In this document: positions 53,118 through 62,275 of the stretch, piece by piece | Layout: each line of letters opens with the position of its first letter | How positions within the stretch are numbered: position 1 is the stretch's first letter | Assembly (NCBI RefSeq): GCF_900101885.1 | Contig: NZ_FNAN01000022.1 | Coordinates: forward strand, 94,006 to 158,005 | Source: Dyadobacter soli | GTDB lineage: Bacteria; Bacteroidota; Bacteroidia; Cytophagales; Spirosomataceae | DNA: 64,000 bases | Direction of reading: 5' to 3' | Translations under genes and position numbers: made by a program | Notes under the pieces: model-generated | Told to the model about the DNA's origin: nothing | The model's database searches: none | Seen by the model: the letters and a program-made list of their open reading frames with translations, nothing else

Positions 53118-54548
53118 ATGACCCTCCCCGACATCCCCATCCTCTCTACCGCTATTGCCATCGTAATCAGCTGGGCGCTTTATGCATTGTTTTGTAGCTA
53201 CTTTCTCGAAGCTTGGGTGCAGATCAAAGCGGAGCGGGGCAGGTTTATGAAGAGCTACATGTATCAGCAGTTAATGGACAACATTAACGGAATAAATTGG
53301 GCCGATATGATTTATTCTCACGGGACGATTGATTTGCTTAGCCGCGATCCGAAGAAGCCTTCCAATGATATATCGCCAAAGCTTTTTGCGGAAACACTCG
53401 TTGAAGTGGTTGGGGGCTCGCATTTGGTGCAGAGCCGAATCAGGACATATGAGGGACCGACCGTGGCTTACGATTCACCTCTCCTGAGAAATTTTAAATA
53501 TGGCACACTTCTGCTCAATACCAGTGATTTGGTATCACTTTTCAGACAGGCCATGAATTACGCGGAATTAAAGGCGAAGAAAGATGCCGTAGGAAAGAGT
53601 AATGAAGAGGAGGTGCACGATTATCTCGCTGGCTATTTCGAAAATTGGTTTACCGAATTTAGTCAGCGGCTTACCTTGTGGTATAAAAAGCGGACGCGTG
53701 AAAGGCTTTTTTTTCTGGGAGCCGTGATGGCTGTTTTAATTAATGTAGACAGTCTTCAATTGTTCTCTTTTTATGAAAATAATCCGAAGGCAGCGGCGGC
53801 GGTAATCCGTTTTTACAAAGAACACCCGAAGCTTGCAAGCGACTCTCTCTCCCTCAACGAGATAAAAGCAAGTAAAGAAAAGATTCCCGCGAGCAAGCCC
53901 GACCTGAAAATTCTGGATAGCCTGATTCGAATTTCTCAACTTCGTTGCGAAATTCAAATTGAGTTGATGATTTCGTTGAGGCAGGAAATTCGATCTCCCA
54001 ACAGAATTTACCTTGACTCTATTCACAACACGATTGGTCGCTCTGGGTTGCCATGTAATGTGAAGTTGAAGTTGCAGCACGTGCTCCTGGATGCCAATAA
54101 AATCCCAGATCCAACGATGGTGCAATTGGTGAATAAAATTATTGACAGCAGTGCCAATAGAACTATCGTCGATTCGATGAAGCTGGCATTTGCGGATCAA
54201 ATGGTGTCAAAATTGAAAAACAAGAACACGGAAATTGTTGATAATCTTGTGAGATTATCGGAAATGGTAGATGATGATAAGGATTATTTCGGCCATTTGC
54301 TAAAACTTAAATCCAACCCCGCGCAGAACATCCTGACAAATTCCTTAGATAGTCTGATCAGGGAAACTAAATTACCCGTCGGATTTCAATATAGCATTTT
54401 TAAAGATAAAACATTTGCACGTCAGGCGCGCTCGGATTGGTACATCGCCTTGATCAAAATTGCCGGCGTTCTGATCTCAGGTTTTGCAGCCAGTTTCGGC
54501 GCTCCATTCTGGTTTGACCTGCTTAAAAAGGCAACTTCTAAACCCTAG
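53118..54548 (+). CDS. Membrane protein with N-terminal, central and C-terminal TM helices, function unknown
   Basis: 476 aa. TM helices at about 9-32, 195-213 and 445-465. The part before the second helix (NINGINWADMIYSHGTIDLLSRD, PKLFAETLVEVVGG) and the helix itself (RERLFFLGAVMAVLINVDSLQLF) match a widespread bacterial family of unknown role, which I can describe but not name. The long region at 225-440 is helical and charged with a rather repetitive Lys/Ser pattern. The next gene, an amidohydrolase, starts 5 nt downstream, so the two are coupled. Confidence 0.7.
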   Translation: MTLPDIPILSTAIAIVISWALYALFCSYFLEAWVQIKAERGRFMKSYMYQQLMDNINGINWADMIYSHGTIDLLSRDPKKPSNDISPKLFAETLVEVVGGSHLVQSRIRTYEGPTVAYDSPLLRNFKYGTLLLNTSDLVSLFRQAMNYAELKAKKDAVGKSNEEEVHDYLAGYFENWFTEFSQRLTLWYKKRTRERLFFLGAVMAVLINVDSLQLFSFYENNPKAAAAVIRFYKEHPKLASDSLSLNEIKASKEKIPASKPDLKILDSLIRISQLRCEIQIELMISLRQEIRSPNRIYLDSIHNTIGRSGLPCNVKLKLQHVLLDANKIPDPTMVQLVNKIIDSSANRTIVDSMKLAFADQMVSKLKNKNTEIVDNLVRLSEMVDDDKDYFGHLLKLKSNPAQNILTNSLDSLIRETKLPVGFQYSIFKDKTFARQARSDWYIALIKIAGVLISGFAASFGAPFWFDLLKKATSKP

Positions 54549-54553
54549 CAGCC

Positions 54554-55831
54554 ATGCAATTCTACAATGTTCATAGCCATATTTTCAATATCAGGAATGC
54601 GCCCAGGAATTTTCTTAATCTTTTCCTTCCTGATTTTGCAGCATCAACAGTTGACCGTATTACGAACACAGATGCGGGATCGAATTTGTTCCAAATGCTA
54701 TTGACGAGGTTCGGGGGTAATCTCGGTAAAAGATATGCGAGTTTTTTGCAGGTCGGTAAAAGCCGGAATCAGCGTGAGATTTTCGAGAGGCTCAGAAATC
54801 AGTATGACGACCCTCATTTAAAAATCGTGGCGCTCACGATGTATATGGAGAAGTGCGGCGCTGGTCCGTCAGAAACCGGGTACGAGGGGCAATTGGAGGG
54901 GGTTATTGAAGTGAAAAAGGAAAATCCTGACAATCTCCTCATCTTCCTGGGCATCGATCCCCGGTGGAAAGCTACGGGAAAAGAATTGAAGGAAACGGTA
55001 GAGCGTTATTTTGAGACGAAAGTCCAGGTTAGTACCGAACGTTCAGTGTATCCATTCGTCGGATTGAAAATATATCCAAGTCTTGGTTTTTACGCTTTTG
55101 ATGAGAAATTAAAAGAGACGTTTGAATGGGCCGCGGAGAATGGCGTTCCTGTTTTGAGCCATTGCAGCTATCTGGGCGGGATCTATAATAACGACACCAG
55201 TTTTGTCAACGCGAGCTTAAATCCGCTGGATGTTTATGAAGGTAAGAGATACGCCGACACATTTGGAAACGGTACGCCGCCGCCGTCGCCCGATCAATCA
55301 ATGAATGTATTTAAATGGATTTTCGGACAAAACGATAACCGCCGCAATTTGAATACGTGTTCTTACTTTCTTGAACCTGCGAGTTATCGGTCAATCCTTA
55401 AATACTTTTCAGATAAGGCAAGGCCGTTGAAGATTTGTTTGGCTCACTATGGTGGTGACGATCATGTTTTGGCTGAATCGAAAAGGGAATCTCCGGGTAA
55501 ATTGTACGGTATGGTCCAGGAAAACTGGTGCGCGCAGATCAAAGATCTTATTAAGAAATATCCTGACAGTGTTTACACAGATATTGCATACACTGTCGGT
55601 AATGCGGCTACACACGACGCGTTTTTCAAAGATCTGCAAAATCCTCTATTTCAAAACCGCCTGATGTTCGGGACGGACTTCTTCATGACCGAACAAATCA
55701 TTCCGGAAAAGGCAGATTATAATACTTTTAGAACAGCGGCACTGAATCAAGCCATTGGAAATGCCAATGCCTGGGAAATAATGGCTTCAAACAATGTAAG
55801 ATCATTTTTAACCAGTAAATACTATCCCTGA
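54554..55831 (+). CDS. Amidohydrolase-family metal-dependent hydrolase
   Basis: A 425-aa TIM-barrel enzyme of the amidohydrolase-2 kind. The metal-binding H-x-H is NVHSHIF (His8, His10) near the start. Later strands bring VLSHCSYLGG and CLAHYGGDDH, and the catalytic Asp lies in MFGTDFFM. Substrate unknown; relatives act on decarboxylation or hydrolysis of small aromatic or cyclic acids. No signal peptide. It follows the membrane protein by 5 nt; a 248-nt gap without an evident gene separates it from the next enzyme. Confidence 0.85.
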   Translation: MQFYNVHSHIFNIRNAPRNFLNLFLPDFAASTVDRITNTDAGSNLFQMLLTRFGGNLGKRYASFLQVGKSRNQREIFERLRNQYDDPHLKIVALTMYMEKCGAGPSETGYEGQLEGVIEVKKENPDNLLIFLGIDPRWKATGKELKETVERYFETKVQVSTERSVYPFVGLKIYPSLGFYAFDEKLKETFEWAAENGVPVLSHCSYLGGIYNNDTSFVNASLNPLDVYEGKRYADTFGNGTPPPSPDQSMNVFKWIFGQNDNRRNLNTCSYFLEPASYRSILKYFSDKARPLKICLAHYGGDDHVLAESKRESPGKLYGMVQENWCAQIKDLIKKYPDSVYTDIAYTVGNAATHDAFFKDLQNPLFQNRLMFGTDFFMTEQIIPEKADYNTFRTAALNQAIGNANAWEIMASNNVRSFLTSKYYP

Positions 55832-56079
55832 TTGGCTGGTAAAGTTGCATGCTGCTTACCCAGACCCACAAAGTGAATTCTGCGCCTTTTTCCAGCCACC
55901 TCTGATGCAGAGAAGCGGCATTGCTATATCAATACCAATTGTATACAGCAACCAACAGTTTCGGCCCTGATTCGAATGTGTACAAGATCGTGCCCGACCT
56001 TTCAAATTCATACCGGCAGGGTCCAGTTTCGACGACTGCATATCAAATGAATTTTTAATCATTTAAAAATTTAAGCATC

Positions 56080-57648
56080 ATGAGCAATCCAGCACAAGAC
56101 ATCAAAGACCCGAACAAGAAGTCAACCGGGGTTCCTATTGGAAACGATGAGAAACGAATCACAAGAGGGCATGGATTTGGTACGCGTACGGAGGAATATC
56201 AGCCATTAGGGCAATTTGCCCAGACGGGGAAGTTCGGAAGGATGTTTCCTTTGTTAAAACCTCTGGTTCCACCCGCGGCGAGTCTCGAAGCACTGGGTGC
56301 GGCTATGATAGATGCTGTTACGGTTGATGGGTCGGAAAATCCCGTTGAGAACCCTGAGGGGGACAATCCGACACTTCCAGCCGCCTATACTTACTTTGGA
56401 CAGTTCCTCGACCATGATATTACGTTAGACACCACCGCTCTTCAGGAAATACTCGTAGACCCATTGGCAGTAATGAACTTCCGGACGCCCATGCTGGACC
56501 TTGACTCGCTCTATGGTTCCGGACCGGTTGCCAATCCTTTTCTTTATCAAAGAGGTAATAACGACCGCTTCCTGATAGGTACGACAAGCAGTACGACGCC
56601 TGGTGGAGATGCGACCGTGCCCGTCAGCCTACCGCACGATCTCCCACGAAACTCAGAAGGTTTTGCATTGATAGGAGACCCGAGAAACGACGAGAACCTG
56701 GCCGTCGCACAATTGCATCTTGCATTTCTTAAATTCCATAATAAGGTTGTGGAAGGGCTCTTAGACGGATCGATTCCGAGAGAATCGCCGTTACGCAAGT
56801 CTACTTTTGAGGAAACACGGGATTTGGTGATCTGGCATTACCAATGGATAGTCCTGCATGATTTCCTCCCCCGGATCGTGGACCCGGTTCAACTGAACGA
56901 CGTGCTTGTGAATGGCAGAAGGTTTTATAATGTCAATAACGGACAGCCATTCATTCCAGTGGAATTTTCCGTAGCTGCTTACCGGTTTGGCCATAGCATG
57001 GTTCGGGAAGCGTATAACTATAACCGTGTTTTTAAATTTGGATCTGTCACACCGGCAACATTGGATCTATTATTCCGGTTTAGCGGATTATCTACACGGA
57101 ATCCTGATGGTAACGTACCGATCCCCAGCGACTGGATCATCGACTGGCGACGGTTTCTGGAAATAGACCCTCAAATACAACCGGAATTCAGCCGTGGGAT
57201 TAATCCTCTGATCATACCCAGACTGCATAAGATTCAGGGAATGGGAAGTCTGGCTGTCAGAAACCTTAAACGTGGCAGCAGTATGGGGTTACCTCCCGGC
57301 CAGAGCGTCGCACGCCTTATGGGCTTCACGCCGCTCAGTCCCGCTCAAATAGCCACAGGCGCAGACGGAGCAGTAGCGGAGGCTCATGACTTGCATTTGG
57401 AAACGCCACTCTGGTATTACATTTTAAAGGAAGCTGAAATTCAGGGAAAAGGTGAACGCCTTGGAGAGGTTGGAAGCCGAATTGTCGCGGAAGTCCTCAT
57501 CGGATTATTGGAGGCGGATTCCAGCTCCTTCCTGGCCCGCAAACCGGAATGGGTTCCGACATTGGGCCCTTCGGGATCGGGAACATTTACATTGGCAGAT
57601 CTTGTCAAGTTTGTTAATGAAATAAATCCTATCGGGGATGCAGTTTGA
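56080..57648 (+). CDS. Animal-type haem peroxidase (cyclooxygenase/peroxidasin superfamily)
   Basis: A 522-aa bacterial member of the animal haem peroxidase superfamily. Distal site: Asp111 and His112 in YFGQFLDHDITL; catalytic Arg202 in LIGDPRNDENLAV; proximal haem His305 in VAAYRFGHSMVREAYNYN. The bacterial 'peroxicin' forms have the same simple one-domain layout. It oxidises halides or organic substrates with H2O2. No signal peptide was seen at the N-terminus (NPAQDIKDPNKKSTG), unlike the secreted animal enzymes. It starts the three-gene block peroxidase / LodA-like / LodB-like, with a 27-nt gap to the next gene. Confidence 0.92.
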   Translation: MSNPAQDIKDPNKKSTGVPIGNDEKRITRGHGFGTRTEEYQPLGQFAQTGKFGRMFPLLKPLVPPAASLEALGAAMIDAVTVDGSENPVENPEGDNPTLPAAYTYFGQFLDHDITLDTTALQEILVDPLAVMNFRTPMLDLDSLYGSGPVANPFLYQRGNNDRFLIGTTSSTTPGGDATVPVSLPHDLPRNSEGFALIGDPRNDENLAVAQLHLAFLKFHNKVVEGLLDGSIPRESPLRKSTFEETRDLVIWHYQWIVLHDFLPRIVDPVQLNDVLVNGRRFYNVNNGQPFIPVEFSVAAYRFGHSMVREAYNYNRVFKFGSVTPATLDLLFRFSGLSTRNPDGNVPIPSDWIIDWRRFLEIDPQIQPEFSRGINPLIIPRLHKIQGMGSLAVRNLKRGSSMGLPPGQSVARLMGFTPLSPAQIATGADGAVAEAHDLHLETPLWYYILKEAEIQGKGERLGEVGSRIVAEVLIGLLEADSSSFLARKPEWVPTLGPSGSGTFTLADLVKFVNEINPIGDAV

Positions 57649-57675
57649 AAAACCATACCAATAACTTTCTAACCG

Positions 57676-60021
57676 ATGTCATCACTAAACCAACTTTCGC
57701 AAATCTGTCAGCGGCTCGCACCATTTGGCTGGGCGACCCTTTTAAAAAGGCATGGACTGGATATTCTGGCTCCGAATCTGGAAAATGAAATCTACAAGGA
57801 TATCTCCGGTACGATCGATCGCAGTATTCCCGGGTTTGAAGATTTTATTTCATCCGGCCACCGGGCCATTGAACCCTACGTTCCCTGCAAAAGCCTTTTG
57901 CTCCATGCACTTTCGAGCCAAAATGTTCATCCGGGACCGGGGAATACTGTTGTGGAAGACAATGCGGCTTATCCAAGCATAGATGAGCTGGATGTATTGG
58001 AGAACTTTATTTTTTCGGTCAACCATGCCGCATCCGGGGCTCCGGTTCGGGACAAGGCCTTTTTTGAGACTAATTTCGGGCAGGCCGATCTGGTCTTCGC
58101 GATTTTCGCTTACCAGTACAGGACCGGTTCAAGAAGTGTAAATACACGTTATGCCGACTTCGTATATTCAAGGACGGGAATAGCCCGAACCGGAACGACC
58201 AGTTTCTGTTATGTCCCATCCCGAAGAACATTTTGGACAATCCCTGGGAATGACGACGACAAAATTCCTGTTTTGCCGGCACGGTATGGTGTGTATCTTG
58301 CCCAGAAAAGAAAGGCCAGGCAAACAGATGAAGTGGTGCACGTTTCCGGAAACACGCAGGGGAATTTGGATTATGTATTTCCAATACACAAAATTTTTCC
58401 CGGCCGGGAATGTGTATCGAACGTCGATATACCCCATTTCAAATATGCCGAGAACCATGTTTCCGAAAAGTTGAAAAGGGCGTTTTCGTTCGTGGATGCA
58501 TCGGGTAACGCAGGATTTCAAACCAGTAAACCCCCTTTTTCAGTTAGTTCCAAGGCAGGAGATCAACTTGTCACGCTTCAAAATACGGGAGCTTCGTCCC
58601 TTGTAGTCCCTTTACATTCGGAGCGTCTGGTGCACATGGCACGTCAGGGGCAAAGAGTTGTAAGTTTCTCGGTTCCTCCGGCCGATCAAAACAACAGATT
58701 TTTTACGTCGTTCCAGATTTTAGCCGAAGGAAGGGTGAGAATGGCGCCTGAGTACCTGAACATTCGATTTGAATTAATGCCGAACAGTTCGATTGAAAAC
58801 CTTTCGGACCAGTTCAGTAATGATGCAGGGTTTCTGCAAAAGATTGCAAACGGAGGCTACCAGGCTGTTCAATTTGCAGATCATACTTGCGACGGTTGCA
58901 TTGTACCTGAGTTTGAAGGCGCCCCGCCCATAACGGATCGCATACTTGCTGCTTATTCACTTGTGACGGCACCTGACTTTTTCCCATTATGCGATCAGTT
59001 GGAAATTAACCAGTGGCTCGTCGACAACGGCCTCGTAGATCGTACGCATTTTGCCCAGGGAGGCCCGGAGCCGTTAAGTGAAAACAGAATTCCTGTAAAT
59101 CCGCTGATCGAACACCCGTTGAAAGTACAGCCGGCATTTCCGCTGGCCGATAATTTGAGAACTACAACCGCGCTGGTTGGTATGTCGGTATTCCCGAGCT
59201 CGAATGCGAAAGTGACAGTGGCAAATCAGCAGGTTAGTTTTCTGACTGATGGTGCAAGCGGGGTTTTTGCCCCGGGGTGGGACGTGTCGCTCGTTGGGGA
59301 CCCGAACGTTAATGTGCCGTTTTTTGGGTCCTTCGGTTTAGGGAGCCCGTTTCCGGAGGATTCCAAATTATGTGCTGCATTAAATTCGTTCTGGCCGGCG
59401 GTTGCACCGGATGCTTCACGGACCTTTCTCTTTGGATCAACATCTTTCCCCATGCTGGATTCCGAATTAGGTTATCATACGGGGCACCCGCTGGTACGGG
59501 CGGGCAAGGTTCAGCCAACGCTGGGTTGGGATGGAGAGCAGGGGCCATTTTTTGAAGGCGATTTTGCTTTTGTTAACCATACCAGCATCAACAGGTCGGA
59601 TTATACTGCAAATGCTTTGAACGATGAAATATCCGTGAAAGAACTGAGTGCAGTGGATGCGAAAGAATGGATTCGGCGTATGACGGTTTTGAGGAATTGT
59701 ATTTCCGTGCTTCCGCCTAAAACCGACATAGTCAGCGACGCAGGGAGTCAACCGCAAAATCCGCTAAAACTAATTGTAGTGGCCAAAGTCGAAGATTGGG
59801 CCAGAGAGCCGGGCAGGGCCGACCAGCGACTTTTTGGAGAAGGTTACCTGTTTCAGTTTGCCGCCACGAAAGGCGGAGCGAGACCGACGACCGAACGAAA
59901 ACGTTTGCGGACAGCCGTCGCGAGGTCGTACACATGCCAGATTTCGGATACCTTCATTTTCTGGAAGGAAAATGCGGACGTAGCTTTCAATATGGAAAGA
60001 AGGGCAACGCTCCCGATTTAA
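57676..60021 (+). CDS. Large protein paired with a LodB-like flavoprotein; possible remote LodA-type quinoprotein
   Basis: 781 aa, no signal peptide, no domain that I recognise with certainty. Notable parts: HTCDGCIVPEFEG with a CxxC (about 408-411), AAYSLVTAPDFFPLCDQ, and a C-terminal region with KLCAALNSFWPAVAPDASRTF then GWDGEQGPFFEGDF. The order Cys ... WPA-x-x-P is reminiscent of LodA/GoxA enzymes, where a Cys and a Trp are cross-linked into the CTQ cofactor, but their usual PWQ-x-D-F-x-x-C motif is absent. The main support for a LodA-like role is the LodB-like partner 19 nt downstream. It may be a distant quinoprotein oxidase or another substrate of a flavin-dependent modifying enzyme. 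Confidence 0.5.
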   Translation: MSSLNQLSQICQRLAPFGWATLLKRHGLDILAPNLENEIYKDISGTIDRSIPGFEDFISSGHRAIEPYVPCKSLLLHALSSQNVHPGPGNTVVEDNAAYPSIDELDVLENFIFSVNHAASGAPVRDKAFFETNFGQADLVFAIFAYQYRTGSRSVNTRYADFVYSRTGIARTGTTSFCYVPSRRTFWTIPGNDDDKIPVLPARYGVYLAQKRKARQTDEVVHVSGNTQGNLDYVFPIHKIFPGRECVSNVDIPHFKYAENHVSEKLKRAFSFVDASGNAGFQTSKPPFSVSSKAGDQLVTLQNTGASSLVVPLHSERLVHMARQGQRVVSFSVPPADQNNRFFTSFQILAEGRVRMAPEYLNIRFELMPNSSIENLSDQFSNDAGFLQKIANGGYQAVQFADHTCDGCIVPEFEGAPPITDRILAAYSLVTAPDFFPLCDQLEINQWLVDNGLVDRTHFAQGGPEPLSENRIPVNPLIEHPLKVQPAFPLADNLRTTTALVGMSVFPSSNAKVTVANQQVSFLTDGASGVFAPGWDVSLVGDPNVNVPFFGSFGLGSPFPEDSKLCAALNSFWPAVAPDASRTFLFGSTSFPMLDSELGYHTGHPLVRAGKVQPTLGWDGEQGPFFEGDFAFVNHTSINRSDYTANALNDEISVKELSAVDAKEWIRRMTVLRNCISVLPPKTDIVSDAGSQPQNPLKLIVVAKVEDWAREPGRADQRLFGEGYLFQFAATKGGARPTTERKRLRTAVARSYTCQISDTFIFWKENADVAFNMERRATLPI

Positions 60022-60040
60022 CTTAATCAGGCCACATTCC

Positions 60041-61039
60041 TTGCGAGTTTTAATACTAGGTGCGGGTCCGGCGGGAGCCTCCTGTGCAATTCAACTGCTC
60101 AATGCAGGAATTGAAGTTGTTGTACTGGATAAGCAAAGCTTTCCCAGATCCGCGCCTGGCGAGACGTTACACCCTGGTGTCGAGCCTCTTCTGGAAGCAT
60201 TAGGCATAATGGAAGAAATTAGGAAGTATCCGTTTATAAGGCACAAGGGGATTGTCCGACAGTCTGCGGAAGGGCTGACGCTGGATCCCTACAACCACGA
60301 TCATAACTGGGAAGGGTATCAGTTTTTCAGGGAAGCATTTGATAAAATCCTGCTGGAAAGGGCCATTGCGTACGGGGCTGAATTTCAGTCAGGAGTTGTA
60401 TTAAAAAGTATTGAGTTTGACAGAAATAGTATAGCGAGTCTTTCAACAAATCTGGGGAGTTTCAAAGCAGATTTTTTTGTTGACGCCACCGGCAGAAGTG
60501 CCTCGTTGGCCAAAAAACTAGGGATTGGATATCTGGTGAAGTCAAAACCATTGTTTGTACACTACGGCTATGTTCAAACCGGTGGCTCAGACTTGTTCGA
60601 CAGCCCGCAAATGATCTGGGATGAAGCCGGATGGACCTGGATTTCCCAGATTACCGAAAACCTGATCAGCTGGAACCGGCTTTCACCCTGCAATCCTAAA
60701 ATCTCCAAAGGTTGGCTTCCCGCACAGATAGCGAACTTGAATTCAGCAGGTCCGCCCAAAGCGGCCGACGTTACCTGGCGTATCGCCAATAAAATTTCGG
60801 CCGAAAACTATTTTCTTCTCGGGGACGCCGCCTTTGTTCTGGACCCCGTATCCTCGAAAGGGGTGTTAAAAGCGATTATGAGCGGTATGATGTGCGGCCA
60901 TTTGCTCGCGCAATTAAATCCGAGGACTTCCAATATCGACGACATACATCGCTATTATAACAATTGGGTAAATGAATGGTTTTTGAGAGACTTGCAGGTG
61001 TTGAGGAGTGTTTATGATGGAAGGGGGGTTGGGATCTAG
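60041..61039 (+). CDS. FAD-dependent oxidoreductase, LodB/halogenase-like
   Basis: 332 aa. The FAD fold starts at once with VLILGAGPAGASCAIQLL and PRSAPGETLHPGVEPLLEALG, the GES/GET motif of the LodB, tryptophan-halogenase and geranylgeranyl-reductase group. The C-terminal FAD motif is YFLLGDAAFVLDPVSSKGVLKAI. No lysine of the halogenase W-x-W-x-I-P type was found. LodB proteins are needed for CTQ cofactor formation in LodA-type oxidases encoded next to them, as here. The start is TTG at 60041, since no in-frame ATG fits and the Rossmann strand begins at the second codon. Last gene of the right wing. Confidence 0.78.
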   Translation: MRVLILGAGPAGASCAIQLLNAGIEVVVLDKQSFPRSAPGETLHPGVEPLLEALGIMEEIRKYPFIRHKGIVRQSAEGLTLDPYNHDHNWEGYQFFREAFDKILLERAIAYGAEFQSGVVLKSIEFDRNSIASLSTNLGSFKADFFVDATGRSASLAKKLGIGYLVKSKPLFVHYGYVQTGGSDLFDSPQMIWDEAGWTWISQITENLISWNRLSPCNPKISKGWLPAQIANLNSAGPPKAADVTWRIANKISAENYFLLGDAAFVLDPVSSKGVLKAIMSGMMCGHLLAQLNPRTSNIDDIHRYYNNWVNEWFLRDLQVLRSVYDGRGVGI

Positions 61040-61084
61040 GAATTCCCGGATGAAGGTGATGTTTTTTTGAGCGCCTTATTGAGA

Positions 61085-62275
61085 CTAGCAGTGCTTAGAA
61101 ACCATACTACAAAAGCAGCCTAAAAATATTGCCGAACCGCAATTTTCAAACCGATAGTATACAGCCTTGTAGCTAGCTTCCATGGTTCCTGTTCCGGTCT
61201 CCAGGCGTTTCAAATTGAGATAGCCAGTAGGCAATATTCTAAGGTCTGCCCGGCCGCTAATTCTGAACTTCGGGCCCATTGACAAATGAGGACCCCATGA
61301 AAACTTGTTAGCACCATGAGCACGGGAAGCAAGCAGAAAATGAAGACCAATGTCGGTAGAAAAGGCTGCTCTTTCTCTAAACGGGTTAAAACTGTAACCG
61401 GTCTCAAAACTCGAGTAGCGAAAGTCATAGCGTTGGCCCACAGCATCAGTGCTCAATCCGTCGCTCCAATTCGCAAAATGTCCTTGTGCTGAAAAACCCT
61501 GTTGAAGAAGCATATACGAGAGGTAGAAAGAGTTTCTGCTATCAATATCAAACCCTAGTTTCACAAAACCGCCATAGTTGAAAATACCGGCTTCATTTTG
61601 CTCTCTCTTGCTATATAATTCAACGTTTGGCTGGCGATTCATCACTTGCAGGATTCTTCCGCCCACGGCGGGCATAGCGCCTAGTTCGATGTAAAGAACC
61701 CTTGGTTGGTTGTAGGTTCTAAAGACATTACGAAGCTGTCTACGGGAGTAATAACTTCGGGTGTGGTGTTTTGGAGAGAGGATAGCTTGCGGATTTTCTG
61801 CAAATTCACCGCTGACCCATTTCTCGCCCACCGCTTTATCACGTGCTGATACCGCAGTCTTAATACTAGCCTTCGAAGCGAACTTGGGGTTATTATAGTA
61901 AGCCTGCAATGGTTTCGAGAACGAGGTGCCTACGATTTGCTCGTAGTAGGTAGATTTATTGGCATCCGGAATTCGAATCCAATCTTTAATATTTCTCTTG
62001 TTTAGAGCATCCCCGATTATAGGAATAAACTGAAACTCTTCAATACCATTCCTTTTTATTATCCGTATTAGTCTAGTCGTCATTTCACGACTAACTTCTC
62101 CGTTCATCATATAAGAGGTAGAATCATACGCTATTACCAATCCTGTCCTTACGCGATGACCAATTGAATAAATTATTTTATTGGATACTTCCGGAATCTT
62201 ATAGTTGGTGATAAACTGCCTATATGCACAATTCATGACAAGCGAGCAAAACAGTAGGAGGGGTAGCCTTTTCAT
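61085..62275 (-). CDS. Exported beta-barrel-like protein, unknown function
   Basis: 396 aa with a signal-like N-terminus (LPLLLFCSLVMNCAYR), possibly a lipoprotein although the lipobox has Asn before Cys. The first 190 residues are mixed; the rest has amphipathic strands typical of outer-membrane barrels (FVKLGFDIDSRNSFYLSYMLLQQGF, YDFRYSSFETGYSFNPF). A natural barrel end would be KAVYYRF, but the frame continues for 17 residues with four cysteines. The ATG overlaps the stop of the upstream gene (ATGA), so the two were co-translated. Base composition is AT-rich compared with the core genes. Confidence 0.7.
   Translation of the reverse strand: MKRLPLLLFCSLVMNCAYRQFITNYKIPEVSNKIIYSIGHRVRTGLVIAYDSTSYMMNGEVSREMTTRLIRIIKRNGIEEFQFIPIIGDALNKRNIKDWIRIPDANKSTYYEQIVGTSFSKPLQAYYNNPKFASKASIKTAVSARDKAVGEKWVSGEFAENPQAILSPKHHTRSYYSRRQLRNVFRTYNQPRVLYIELGAMPAVGGRILQVMNRQPNVELYSKREQNEAGIFNYGGFVKLGFDIDSRNSFYLSYMLLQQGFSAQGHFANWSDGLSTDAVGQRYDFRYSSFETGYSFNPFRERAAFSTDIGLHFLLASRAHGANKFSWGPHLSMGPKFRISGRADLRILPTGYLNLKRLETGTGTMEASYKAVYYRFENCGSAIFLGCFCSMVSKHC

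Noticed and set aside
60041..61039. Tryptophan halogenase as the identity of the flavoprotein
   Set aside because: It shares the GET motif and fold but lacks the W-x-W-x-I-P motif and catalytic lysine context and is short (332 aa); a LodB-like role fits better.
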